NCBI RefSeq assembly: GCF_017876575.1
Contig: NZ_JAGIOE010000001.1
Span: 4,754,443 to 4,818,442, forward strand
From: Paeniglutamicibacter psychrophenolicus
GTDB taxonomy: Bacteria; Actinomycetota; Actinomycetes; Actinomycetales; Micrococcaceae
Direction: 5' to 3'
DNA length: 64,000 bases
A program made the translations under genes and the position numbers. Below are positions 45,597 to 54,688 of this stretch, one piece after another. The notes below the pieces were generated by a model, which worked only from the letters and a program-made list of their open reading frames with translations, did no database searches and had not been told where the DNA came from. The stretch's first letter is position 1; each line of letters starts with the position of its first letter.

Positions 45597-47209
45597 TAGT
45601 TCAAGTCCTCCAGGGCCTTGGTCTTCTTGAAGCTCAGTGCCGACACCGCGGCGACGATGATGAAGATCAGGATCGCCAGGGCGCTGGCCAGTCCGTAGTC
45701 GCGGCCGGTTCCGGTGCCGAAGGCGATCTTGTAGACCATGGTGATCAGGATGTCGGTGGAACCGATGTCGAAGGTCGTGCCGTCAAAGCGCGGGCCGCCG
45801 CCGGTGAGCATGAAAATGACGTTGAAGTTGTTGAAGTTGAAGGCAAAGGAGGCAATCAACAGCGGAGCCAGGGACACCAGCAGCAACGGCAGCTTGATGG
45901 CGGTGAAGATCTTCCACGCCCCGGCACCGTCCATGCGGGCCGCCTCGTCGACGTCCTCGGGCAGTGACTGCAGGGCCCCGGTGCACACCAGGAACATGTA
46001 CGGGTAGCCCAGCCACAGGTTCACCATGAGCACCGAGACCTTGGAGAGCACCGGATCGGTGAGCCAGGGTATCTGGGCCCCTCCCAGCAGTGCGTTGTTG
46101 ATGAACCCGAATTCGGGGTTCAGCAGGCCGGACCACACCAGCCCGGAGAGGAAAGCGGGGAAGGCATAGGGCAGGATCATCAGGATCCGGTAGAACTTCT
46201 TGCCCTTCAAATCCGCCTTGTTGAAGGTGATGGCCAGGAAGAGCCCGAGGGCGAAGGTGGTGGCCACCGAGAGGATCGCGAACCCGAAGGTCCAGGCAAT
46301 GACCTTCAGCAGCGGGCCCTGCAGGTTGGGGTCGGTGAACGCGCGCTCGAAGTTCTCCAGTCCCACGTTGACCTTCCACCCGGTGTTCAGGTGGGTGCCG
46401 TCGGCTGCCACAAAGGAGCCGCGCCCGTCATCGGAGTAGACGGTGCCGGTGGCCGTGTCGGTGAAGGTATCGGCGTTCGCGTCGTACTTGAGCTTGGGCG
46501 TGTAGACGTAGGAGGTCGAGCCGTCCGCGGTCTTCAGCGAACCGTCCTCGGGGTTGGCGCTGATCGGCACGCTTAGCGAGGTGATCTCCGCCTGGTGCTG
46601 CAGCAGCGTGGCGAAGTCCAGGGTGCCATAGCCTTCCACGCCGGTGGCAGCCCCGGTGGGGCCCGTGGTGGAGGGTGTGACGGCGTGCAGCGGATCCTCG
46701 GCGCCGCCGAGTTTCGCCTCGCCTTCAGGGGTGGTGACCAGCAGGAAGTAGCTTCCGTCCTTTTCCAGCACCGAGGTGGGGAATTGCGGGGAGTCCGGGA
46801 CGCGCTCGGAGGCCGAGAGCTGGATCGAGGCGATCGCGTCCGCTTTGGTGGAGTTGTGCCCGTCGCCGTAGTTGGTGAACGCGATGTAGGTGGAGAAGAT
46901 CATCACGAAGACCTGGAAGACCATCAGGAAGATGACACCGGGGGCCAGGTACTTGGCCGGAAGGCCGCCGCGACGCAGGTAGATCCAGTTGATGGCCACG
47001 GTGGTGAGCAGGGAGATGCCGAAGATGAGCCATTCGGCCGAAAGCGCCAGCTGGAAGAGCACGAAGGCCGCCACGGCATCGGTGATGCCCAGCAGGATGA
47101 TCTTGGCGAGGATGCCGCCGAGGGAATCGGGGCCGCGGCCGTTCTTCGACGGTTTCCGCCCGCCCGGCAGCGCCGTGGACACCTCGGGCTTTACTTCGAT
47201 TTCTACCAT
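45596..47209 (-). CDS. malF: Maltose/maltodextrin ABC permease MalF
   Basis: The 537-residue permease resembles E. coli MalF in having a large extracytoplasmic insertion (about residues 115-285) after the third helix, which in MalF contacts the binding protein. The EAA loop is SLPEDVDEAARMDGAGAWKI. ATG 47209 is chosen because GAGGAAAG lies upstream and the family N-terminus follows. It pairs with MalG. The ATPase is not in the operon. Confidence 0.92.
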   Translation of the reverse strand: MVEIEVKPEVSTALPGGRKPSKNGRGPDSLGGILAKIILLGITDAVAAFVLFQLALSAEWLIFGISLLTTVAINWIYLRRGGLPAKYLAPGVIFLMVFQVFVMIFSTYIAFTNYGDGHNSTKADAIASIQLSASERVPDSPQFPTSVLEKDGSYFLLVTTPEGEAKLGGAEDPLHAVTPSTTGPTGAATGVEGYGTLDFATLLQHQAEITSLSVPISANPEDGSLKTADGSTSYVYTPKLKYDANADTFTDTATGTVYSDDGRGSFVAADGTHLNTGWKVNVGLENFERAFTDPNLQGPLLKVIAWTFGFAILSVATTFALGLFLAITFNKADLKGKKFYRILMILPYAFPAFLSGLVWSGLLNPEFGFINNALLGGAQIPWLTDPVLSKVSVLMVNLWLGYPYMFLVCTGALQSLPEDVDEAARMDGAGAWKIFTAIKLPLLLVSLAPLLIASFAFNFNNFNVIFMLTGGGPRFDGTTFDIGSTDILITMVYKIAFGTGTGRDYGLASALAILIFIIVAAVSALSFKKTKALEDLN

Positions 47210-47333
47210 GGTCCGGCTAACTTTCCTCGTGCGCTCAACCGCTCGGGCGGCGATGTTGTGGGGGTCCCCCGGGGGGCTCGGTGCGCGGCTGCTGCGCACC
47301 GGGCCCCCGCGGGACCAGTGGTGGTGCGTGCGG

Positions 47334-48650
47334 CTACTTGCTGCCGGCGATCTTCTTTTCGATGTTGGCTGCCATCTTCGTCCAGGCTGCCGCAGGGTCG
47401 GATTCCTTGCCCTTGATGAGGTTCAGCTCGGTGCCGCCCCAGTCGGCCCAGACGGCGTCCATGGCCGGAACCGCCGGCATCGGCACGCCGTTGGCGCCGA
47501 TCTCGCCGAAGGCCTTGACGACCGGGTCACTGGCTGCCTTCTCGAAGGAGGCGGTCAGCGCCGGCGGGCGTCCGCCAACCTTGAACAGTTCGTCCTGGGC
47601 CTCGGGCTGGCTGAGGTAGTTGACCACGAACTCGTTGGCGGCCAGGGCGTTGGTGGACTTGGCGGAGATGAAGAATCCGTTCACGCCGATGAAGGGCTGG
47701 GCGGGCTTGTCCCCGGCGGTGGGCAGCGGGTCGACGGCGAACTTGATGCCCTTGGCAGCGATGTCCGGGACGTTCCACGGGCCGGTGAGGAAGTACGGGG
47801 ATTCCCCGGCCAGGAACTTCTCCTTGGCGATGTCGCCGGTGATGTTGGAGTTCAGGACCTTGGAGCCCTTGTCGCCCAGGTCGGTGAGCAGCTGCGCAAA
47901 CTTCTTGCCACCCTCGTTGCCCAGGGTCAGTTGGCTGGCGTCGTAGCTGCCGTCGGCGTTCTGCGCGAAGACCGGCGCCCCCATGGAGGTCTGCAGCGGG
48001 TAGAGGTGGTACGGGTCGGCCTGCTTGGGATCGAGCCCGACCAGGAACGGGAACTTGGCGTCCCCGGCGGCAACGGCCTTCTTGCCCTCGGCGAGGACCT
48101 CGTCCAGCGTGGTCTTGGCCTCGGGCGCGAGCTTGGTGTTGCGGATCAGTGCAACGTTCTCGATGGAGTACGGAACCGCGTAGGTCTGGCCGTCGTAGGT
48201 CACTGCCTTGATGGAGCTCTCGGCGAAGTCCTTGGCCTTGTCGCCGAGCTGCACCGGGGCCACGACGCCGTTCTGCACGAGCTTGCCCAGCCAGTCATGC
48301 GGGCCGACCAACACGTCGGGCCCCTTGCCGGTGGGGGCCTGGGTGATGAAGTCGTCGCGCACCGCGGCGAAGTCCTTGACGACCAGCTTGACGTCGATGC
48401 CCTTCTCGGCCTTGAACTTGGCAACGATGTTCTTCAGTGCCGGAGAGCGCTCGGCATCGACCCACATGGTCAGGCTGGTGCCTGTGGCCGGGGCGCTGGT
48501 CGCGGCGGCGGTGGCCGCCGGGCTCGAGCTGGCTGCCGGGGTGCCGGAGCCTCCGCAGGCGGTGAGCGCCAGGGCGGAAAGTGCCCCGACGGCGCCCAGG
48601 GTGAAGGTGCGGCGCGTCAGGCGTGCACCGGGGGTCGTGTTTCCCGTCAT
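47334..48650 (-). CDS. malE: Maltose/maltodextrin-binding lipoprotein MalE
   Basis: The 438-residue extracellular solute-binding protein has a signal with both a twin-Arg pair (RLTRRTFTLGA) and a lipobox ending ALTAC (Cys32), suggesting Tat export followed by lipidation. The mature part follows the MalE fold (LTMWVDAERSPALKNIVAKF, YAVPYSIENVALIRNTKL, FLAGESPYFLTGPWNVPDI). AGGAACC precedes ATG 48650. It is the first gene of the operon, with a LacI-type operator upstream at 48716. Confidence 0.93.
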   Translation of the reverse strand: MTGNTTPGARLTRRTFTLGAVGALSALALTACGGSGTPAASSSPAATAAATSAPATGTSLTMWVDAERSPALKNIVAKFKAEKGIDVKLVVKDFAAVRDDFITQAPTGKGPDVLVGPHDWLGKLVQNGVVAPVQLGDKAKDFAESSIKAVTYDGQTYAVPYSIENVALIRNTKLAPEAKTTLDEVLAEGKKAVAAGDAKFPFLVGLDPKQADPYHLYPLQTSMGAPVFAQNADGSYDASQLTLGNEGGKKFAQLLTDLGDKGSKVLNSNITGDIAKEKFLAGESPYFLTGPWNVPDIAAKGIKFAVDPLPTAGDKPAQPFIGVNGFFISAKSTNALAANEFVVNYLSQPEAQDELFKVGGRPPALTASFEKAASDPVVKAFGEIGANGVPMPAVPAMDAVWADWGGTELNLIKGKESDPAAAWTKMAANIEKKIAGSK

Positions 48651-48715
48651 GATGGTTCCTCTTTCGAGTGTTGGGCGCCCGGTGGATCGTTCGGCGCTGA
48701 TGGCGTGAGATTTAG

Positions 48716-48729
48716 TGTAAACGCTTCCA
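48716..48729. promoter_or_regulatory. LacI-type operator of the malEFG operon
   Basis: TGTAAACGCTTCCA sits 66 bases before the malE start. It shares the AAACGCTTCCA core with the perfect site at 48884-48897. Confidence 0.8.
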
Positions 48730-48883
48730 CTCATGTCGTCTAGGTCACAAGACGGGCCGGCCTCCCGTCCGGCCGCCGCGGGTGCCGGGAATTCCGCTCA
48801 TTCGCTGGCAATATCGACGCTATGGACGCAATTGGTAACTTTTTGGCAACGACCGGACCCGTTCCTACTTTTCCAAGATCTAA

Positions 48884-48897
48884 TGGAAACGCTTCCA
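48884..48897. promoter_or_regulatory. LacI-type operator of the alpha-glucosidase promoter
   Basis: TGGAAACGCTTCCA has perfect TGGAA/TTCCA arms around ACGC. It overlaps the likely -35 region of the rightward promoter. Confidence 0.86.
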
Positions 48898-48930
48898 CTT
48901 TTGGTGTTTTGACCGTTATGATGGAGCGCA
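48893..48930 (+). promoter_or_regulatory. Likely promoter giving a leaderless mRNA
   Basis: TATGAT at 48917-48922 is a good -10 box, with TTCCAC (48893-48898) as a poor -35 at 18 bases. The expected transcription start coincides with ATG 48930. Confidence 0.6.
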
Positions 48931-50684
48931 TGTCACAGACCGAAGAGCTCCCCGCGATCCCCCAGCCCGCCGCCCCGGCCCGGTTCGAGGAGGCCACCCA
49001 CGCATCTTCGGGCGGCACGCAGTGGTGGCGCCGCTCGGTCATCTACCAGATCTACCCGCGCTCCTTCCGAGACACCACGGGCAACGGGATCGGCGACCTG
49101 CGCGGCATCACCACCGAGCTGCACCAGATCGCGTCCCTGGGCGTGGACGCCATCTGGCTCTCCCCGTTCTTTGCCTCCCCGCAAAAGGACGCCGGCTACG
49201 ACGTCTCCGACTACCGCGCCGTCGACCCGCTCTTCGGGACGCTGGGGGACTTCGACGAGCTCATCGCCGAGGCCAACCGGCTCGAGGTCAAGATCCTGGT
49301 CGACATCGTGCCCAACCACTGCTCGGACCAACATGCCCTGTTCCGCGAGGCGCTGGCGTCCCCCGCCGGCTCCGCGGCCCGGGAAATGTTCATCTTCCGC
49401 GACGGACTCGGGGACGGGGGCCAGTTGCCTCCCAACAACTGGCAGTCCCACTTCGGCGGCTCCGCCTGGACCCGCATCCACGAACCCGACGGCACCGAAG
49501 GCCAGTACTACCTGCACCTCTTTGACTCCTCCCAGCCCGATTTCAACTGGGACAACCCGGCGGTGGGCGACGAATTCGCCTCGGTCCTGCGCTTCTGGCT
49601 GGACCGCGGAGCCGGCGGGTTCCGCGTGGACGTCGCCCACGCCCTGGTCAAGGCCTCCGGGCTGCCCGACTGGCACGGTCGGGCCGACGGCGCCGACACC
49701 CCCGGCTACCCGTTCGCCGACGCCCCGATGTTCGGCCAGCCCGCCGTGCACGAGGTCTTCCGCCGCTGGCGGGCGATCTGCGAGGAGTACCCCGGCGAGC
49801 GCGTGCTGTGCGCCGAGGCCAACGTCCATCCGATCGAGGCCATGGCCGACTGGGTGCGCCCGGACGAGATGCACCAATCCTTCAATTTCCCCTTCCTGCA
49901 CACCGACTGGGACGCCGCGGCACTCAAGGCCATCATCACCCGGTCGTTGAAGGCCTTCGACGCGGTCGGGGCGCCGAGCACCTGGGTGCTGTCCAACCAC
50001 GACGTGCCCCGCCACGCGACCCGGCTCGGCGCACCTTCCCCGGCATTGCGCCCGGGCGACGGCCTGGGCCCCGGGGACGCGCAGCCCGATCCGGTGCTCG
50101 GACTGGCGCGGGCGCGTGCCGCAACGCTGTTCATGCTGGGACTGCCCGGAGGCGCCTACCTCTACCAGGGCGAGGAACTCGGACTGGGCGACCACACCGA
50201 GCTCCCCCACGAATACCGCCAGGACCCCACCTACGCGCGCACCGACGGCGAGCGCCTGGGCCGCGACGGCTGCCGGGTCCCGCTGCCCTGGAACGATTCG
50301 ACCCGATCGCTTGGTTTCAGCGATGCCGACACCGGGTGGCTCCCCCAGCCCGAGGGCTGGGAATCGCTGACCCGGCAGGCCCAGGAATCCGATCCGGATT
50401 CCACGCTGAACCTCTACCGCAAGGCCCTGGAGCTGCGCGGATCCCACCACCTGGGGCTGGGCAACCTAAACTGGCTTGAAGACACCATCGGCGGGCAGCT
50501 GCTGGGATTCGGGAACTCCGGGGTGCTGGTGCTGCTGAACCTGGGTTCGACTCCGGTGGACGTGCCCGCCGGAGAGGTGCTGCTGGCCAGCTCCGCCACC
50601 GCGCTCGGTGCGGCTCCGGCAGGCACCGGTTCCCTGGTGCTGAACCCGGATGCGGCACTCTGGCTGCGCCCGCCCACCGCCTAG
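48930..50684 (+). CDS. Alpha-glucosidase, GH13
   Basis: The 584-residue enzyme hydrolyses small maltodextrins or maltose inside the cell. Motifs are QWWRRSVIYQIYPRSF, DIVPNH (125-130), nucleophile Asp234 in GFRVDVAHA, acid/base Glu296 in LCAEAN and Asp358 in LSNHD. There is no signal peptide. ATG 48930 is chosen from the promoter spacing; ATG 48918 in the same frame is possible. Divergent from malE across two LacI operators and followed 44 bases later by the lacI-type gene. It is a clear paralogue of the gene at 51809. Confidence 0.93.
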   Translation: MSQTEELPAIPQPAAPARFEEATHASSGGTQWWRRSVIYQIYPRSFRDTTGNGIGDLRGITTELHQIASLGVDAIWLSPFFASPQKDAGYDVSDYRAVDPLFGTLGDFDELIAEANRLEVKILVDIVPNHCSDQHALFREALASPAGSAAREMFIFRDGLGDGGQLPPNNWQSHFGGSAWTRIHEPDGTEGQYYLHLFDSSQPDFNWDNPAVGDEFASVLRFWLDRGAGGFRVDVAHALVKASGLPDWHGRADGADTPGYPFADAPMFGQPAVHEVFRRWRAICEEYPGERVLCAEANVHPIEAMADWVRPDEMHQSFNFPFLHTDWDAAALKAIITRSLKAFDAVGAPSTWVLSNHDVPRHATRLGAPSPALRPGDGLGPGDAQPDPVLGLARARAATLFMLGLPGGAYLYQGEELGLGDHTELPHEYRQDPTYARTDGERLGRDGCRVPLPWNDSTRSLGFSDADTGWLPQPEGWESLTRQAQESDPDSTLNLYRKALELRGSHHLGLGNLNWLEDTIGGQLLGFGNSGVLVLLNLGSTPVDVPAGEVLLASSATALGAAPAGTGSLVLNPDAALWLRPPTA

Positions 50685-50728
50685 CACCCCCGCTCCCCCG
50701 CTACCCAGGACAAGGAAGCCTTCGCAAC

Positions 50729-51757
50729 ATGGCAAGCATCAAGGACGTCGCACTTCGTGCCGGGGTCTCGGTCGCCACGGTCTCCCGTGCACTGTCCGGG
50801 AAGGGGAAGGTCTCCGCGGCCTCCCGCGAGGCCGTCGCCCGGGCGGCCAAGGAACTGGGCTATGTGCTGTCCTACAACGCCTCCTCGCTGGCCTCGGGGC
50901 GCAGCCGCAACATCGGCATCGTGGTGCCCACCATCTCGCGCTGGTACTTCGCCAACGTGCTCCAGGGAGCCACCCAGGAACTCAACGAACGCGGCTACGA
51001 CCTGACCCTGTACAACACCAGCGGGGAACAACGGCACCGCGATGCCGTCTTCCAGGACCTGCTCATGCGCCAGCGCCTGGACGCGGTCATCACCGTCACG
51101 CTCAAGCTCACCGCGCCCGAGCTGCACCAGCTGCGCGCGATCGGCAAGCCGTTGGTGGCCCTGGGCGGGCTGCTGCCGGAGGTGTCGACCATCCGCGTCG
51201 ATGACTTCAACATCGCCTCGCTGGCCACCGAGCACCTGGTCTCCCTGGGACACACGAAGATCGCGTTCCTGGGTGGCGCCGACGTGTTCAACGTTGACTT
51301 CAACCTGCCCGCGGCCCGGCTCGACGGCTTCGAGTACGCCCTGGACCAGGCCGAGATCACGGTGAACCCGCAATGGCTGCTGGACGCGGACTTCACCACC
51401 GCCGGGGCCTACCAAAAGGTCCGCAGCCTGCTGTCCAACCCGCGCGGCCGGCCCACGGCGCTGCTCTGCGCCTCGGACGAGATGGCCTTCGGCGCCATCA
51501 TGGCCGCCCGCGACCTGGGATTGTCGCTGCCCGGGGACTTCTCGGTGATCGGCATCGACGGGCACGAGCTCGGCGAGCTGTACGGGCTGACCACCATCGC
51601 CCAGCACCCCGGGGCCCAGGGCGAGGCAGCGGTGGCCCGCATCATGGAGCTGCTCGGCGAGGACGGCTACCGGGATCCCCCGATCCCCGCACCCGACCAG
51701 TTCTTCCCCACCGAGTTCGTGCTGCGCACCTCCACCGCGCCCCCGGCCGCCGGGTAA
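50729..51757 (+). CDS. LacI-family regulator of the maltodextrin genes
   Basis: The 342-residue repressor has the HTH SIKDVALRAGVSVATVSRAL at residues 3-22, hinge helix and effector domain (NIGIVVPTISRWYFANVLQG, TALLCASDEMAFGAIMAARD, FSVIGIDGHELGELYGLTTI). It lies between two alpha-glucosidase genes and close to the two AAACGCTTCCA sites, so it probably represses both and malEFG until a maltodextrin is present. The effector is inferred from context only. Confidence 0.92.
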   Translation: MASIKDVALRAGVSVATVSRALSGKGKVSAASREAVARAAKELGYVLSYNASSLASGRSRNIGIVVPTISRWYFANVLQGATQELNERGYDLTLYNTSGEQRHRDAVFQDLLMRQRLDAVITVTLKLTAPELHQLRAIGKPLVALGGLLPEVSTIRVDDFNIASLATEHLVSLGHTKIAFLGGADVFNVDFNLPAARLDGFEYALDQAEITVNPQWLLDADFTTAGAYQKVRSLLSNPRGRPTALLCASDEMAFGAIMAARDLGLSLPGDFSVIGIDGHELGELYGLTTIAQHPGAQGEAAVARIMELLGEDGYRDPPIPAPDQFFPTEFVLRTSTAPPAAG

Positions 51758-51808
51758 CCCACTGCCACTGCGCCACCGATTGCACCGCCCAGTAGATAGG
51801 CTGGAACC

Positions 51809-53560
51809 ATGTCGCTACCCCTTCACGCACCCGATGCGTCGGATGCCCCGGCCCAAGATCCCTCGCCCTATGCCTTGGCGCCGGCGGCCCACGAGCCCTC
51901 GGCGGGTGACCAGTGGTGGCGCCGCGCGGTGATCTACCAGATCTACCCGCGCTCCTTCAAGGATTCGACCGGCTCCGGCATGGGGGACCTGGCCGGCATC
52001 ACCGCCGAGCTGCCGAAGATCGCGACCCTTGGCGTGGACGCCATCTGGCTCTCCCCCTTCTTCCCCTCCCCGCAAAAGGACGCCGGCTACGACGTGTCCG
52101 ACTACCGGGGCGTTGACCCGCTCTTCGGGACCATGGAGGATGCCAAGACGCTGATCAGTGACGCGGCGTCCTTCGGCATCCGCATCATCATCGACATCGT
52201 CCCCAACCACTGCTCCAACGAGCACGCCCTGTTCACCGCGGCCCTTGCCGCCGCACCCGGCTCGGCCGAACGCGCCATGTTCCACTTCGCCGACGGGCTG
52301 GGCGAGGGCGGGAACACCCCGCCGAACAACTGGCAATCGCTCTTCGGCGGCTCGGGCTGGACCCGCGTTCCAAACCCCGACGGCACACCCGGCCAGTACT
52401 ACTTCCACCTCTTCGACGCCACCCAGCCGGACTTCAACTGGCGCAACCCCGCGGTGCAGGAAGAATTCGAAAAGACCCTGCGCTTCTGGCTTGACGCAGG
52501 GGCCGGCGGCTTTCGGATCGACGTCGCCCACGCGATGTTCAAGAAGGAAGGGATGCCCGACTGGGGCGGGGCACCGGATGGCACCCCGCGGCCCGGCTAC
52601 CCCTTTGCCGACGCACCCATGTTCGGCCAGCCCGAACTGCACCAGGTCTTTGCCCGCTGGCGGGAAATCTGCGAGGAGTACCCCGGGGAGCCAGTGCTCT
52701 GCTCGGAGGCCAACGTGCGCCCGCTTTCCCGGCTGGCCGACTGGGTTGCCCCGGGGCAGATGCACCAGTCCTTCAACTTCGATTTCCTGCGCACCCTGTG
52801 GGACCGCGATGCCCTGGCCGAGGTCATTGGCGACTCGCTTGCGGCCTTCGACGCCGTGGATGCGCCCACCACCTGGGTGCTGTCCAACCACGACGTCTCC
52901 CGCCACGCCACCCGCTTCGGGTACGACGGCCGCGCCATGGATCTGGGCGACGGGATCGGCCCGCGCGATGCGCAGCCGGACACCGTGCTGGGCCGCACCC
53001 GGGCGCGTGCGGCCACGGTGTTCATGCTCGGGCTGCCCGGGGGTGCCTACCTGTACCAGGGCGAGGAGCTGGGACTGGGCGACAACACCACGCTGGAAGA
53101 CGCATACCGCCAGGATCCCACCTTCCTGCGCAGCAACGGCGAGCGCATCGGGCGCGACGGTTGCCGCGTGCCGATCCCCTGGGTGCACGACGCCCCTGCC
53201 TGCGGGTTCTCCCCCACCGGGGAAACCTGGCTGCCGCAACCGGAAAACTGGGCCGGGTTCTCCCGCGACCTGCAGGAACAGGACCCGGATTCCACGCTGA
53301 ACCTGTACCGCAAGGCCCTTGCGCTGCGCAGCGAGCTGGGCCTGGGGCTGGGATCGCTGGCCTTCTACGCGAACCCCCAGCTGCCCGAGGTGTTGGCCAT
53401 CCGCAACGGGGACACCGTCAACGTGCTGAACCTCTCCGGGGCCCCGGTGCCGCTTCCCGAGGGCGAGCCGCTGCTCTTCTCCGCCGCCGACGGACCCGCA
53501 CTGGCCGCCGACGGCCTGCTGGGCGCCAACTCGGCGGCCTGGCTGCGCGCGACCGCCTAG
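51809..53560 (+). CDS. Alpha-glucosidase, GH13 (second copy)
   Basis: The 583-residue paralogue of the upstream enzyme shares long identical stretches (DAIWLSPFF, PQKDAGYDVSDYR, LPGGAYLYQGEELGLGD). Catalytic residues are Asp238 (GFRIDVAHA), Glu300 (LCSEAN) and Asp362 (LSNHD). Differences cluster in loops (for example HAMFKKEGMPDWGGAPDGTP against HALVKASGLPDWHGRADGAD), so the substrates may differ in linkage or length. It follows the lacI-type gene by 51 bases and may belong to that transcript. Confidence 0.93.
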   Translation: MSLPLHAPDASDAPAQDPSPYALAPAAHEPSAGDQWWRRAVIYQIYPRSFKDSTGSGMGDLAGITAELPKIATLGVDAIWLSPFFPSPQKDAGYDVSDYRGVDPLFGTMEDAKTLISDAASFGIRIIIDIVPNHCSNEHALFTAALAAAPGSAERAMFHFADGLGEGGNTPPNNWQSLFGGSGWTRVPNPDGTPGQYYFHLFDATQPDFNWRNPAVQEEFEKTLRFWLDAGAGGFRIDVAHAMFKKEGMPDWGGAPDGTPRPGYPFADAPMFGQPELHQVFARWREICEEYPGEPVLCSEANVRPLSRLADWVAPGQMHQSFNFDFLRTLWDRDALAEVIGDSLAAFDAVDAPTTWVLSNHDVSRHATRFGYDGRAMDLGDGIGPRDAQPDTVLGRTRARAATVFMLGLPGGAYLYQGEELGLGDNTTLEDAYRQDPTFLRSNGERIGRDGCRVPIPWVHDAPACGFSPTGETWLPQPENWAGFSRDLQEQDPDSTLNLYRKALALRSELGLGLGSLAFYANPQLPEVLAIRNGDTVNVLNLSGAPVPLPEGEPLLFSAADGPALAADGLLGANSAAWLRATA

Positions 53561-53693
53561 TTTACTGACAGTCATCCCTGGAAGAGGCGGCTTTGGTGCT
53601 CATCCAGGTGTGTCCGGAGGATTTTGTATCGGTGGGCGGTGGATTCGGCACGGGATACGAACCTGAAAAACAAAGCTGCAACTTCGCAATCCC

Positions 53694-54464
53694 TCACGAG
53701 TCTTCCGAGTCTTTTGGTCTGGAAAAGGTCCCCACGAACTGAACCACGGAGTCCCATTCATCCCACGAGGGGTCGATTACGTTGAAGTGATCTGTCGACT
53801 CGGGGGTGAGGAACTGGATGGGCACGCCGCTAAGGCCCACTGCCTGAGCGTACGCGATGCTGTGTTCGACGGGGATGCGTTGGTCGGCTGACCCGTGGAC
53901 CAGTAACACGGGACAGCGCGGAGGCAGATGGTTGAGCGGGGACCCGGAACGATACGATGCAGGCAGGACGTCGGGACCGCTCCCGAAATACTCTTGCGCT
54001 GCATCTTCACCGAGCCCTTCGAGCCAGGTGCGACCAAGGTCGGTCACCGGCGCCAGGGCAACCACGTAATCCACGGATGACGTTGACAGAAGAGCGAGCT
54101 GCCCACCCACGGAATGCCCGATCGAGACCAACGGCCCGGTCCATCCTTCTCGACCCTTGTACGTGGCTACGGAGCGAAGGGCTGCGCTGACATCCTTCGC
54201 GGGTGCCGGCCATGGCCCATTGGCTCCGCGTCGATATTCAATGTTTGCCACGGTCCAGCCTCTCGAAGCCAGATCGGCGGCAAGGGGATCCATGAGCTCG
54301 GCGGTGAGTGACTCCCTCCAGAACCCTCCATGGATCAGGGCAATGGTTCCGAGGTGTTGCCGTTCCCCGTTCGGCGGCCAGAACTCGAACCACTGGTCTC
54401 TATCAGGACCGTATTGAATTGTTGCTGTCTCGTTCCGCTGGGACGCGGGGTCCACCTTTGTCAT
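53694..54464 (-). CDS. Alpha/beta hydrolase, kynurenine-formamidase-like
   Basis: The 256-residue hydrolase has the HGGFW oxyanion motif (LIHGGFWRES), nucleophile in GHSVGGQ, and the late acid and base in GSADQRIPV and STDHFNV. This HGGxW type is seen in kynurenine formamidases and related carboxylesterases that open amide or ester bonds of small ring compounds. It starts at ATG 54464 and is divergent from the MHS transporter with a palindromic operator between. The substrate is unknown, but context makes it part of the catabolic cluster. Confidence 0.8.
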   Translation of the reverse strand: MTKVDPASQRNETATIQYGPDRDQWFEFWPPNGERQHLGTIALIHGGFWRESLTAELMDPLAADLASRGWTVANIEYRRGANGPWPAPAKDVSAALRSVATYKGREGWTGPLVSIGHSVGGQLALLSTSSVDYVVALAPVTDLGRTWLEGLGEDAAQEYFGSGPDVLPASYRSGSPLNHLPPRCPVLLVHGSADQRIPVEHSIAYAQAVGLSGVPIQFLTPESTDHFNVIDPSWDEWDSVVQFVGTFSRPKDSEDS

Positions 54465-54573
54465 AAAGCTTCCTCCCTAGCATGGGCAATGAGTTTGGTC
54501 GATGTTGATTTTCAGGTGATCCTACGCCAGAGCTGGGCCTCCAGTCGGGGCGTTAGGCGGTTCCGGAAAAGAA

Positions 54574-54592
54574 TATCTTGATTATCAAGATA
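54574..54592. promoter_or_regulatory. MarR-type operator palindrome
   Basis: TATCTTGATTATCAAGATA has perfect 8-bp arms around TTA. This ATCTTGA-type pattern is typical of MarR-family sites. It lies in the divergent promoter between the hydrolase and MHS genes, whose cluster encodes a MarR regulator. Confidence 0.82.
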
Positions 54593-54688
54593 CTATCGTC
54601 TAGTGTGAATCAAGTCACGAAGAGACGTGACCGGCCTCTCCCCTTTCCGGCACGTGATGAATGTGCCAACTACTTGAAAGTCGATTCC

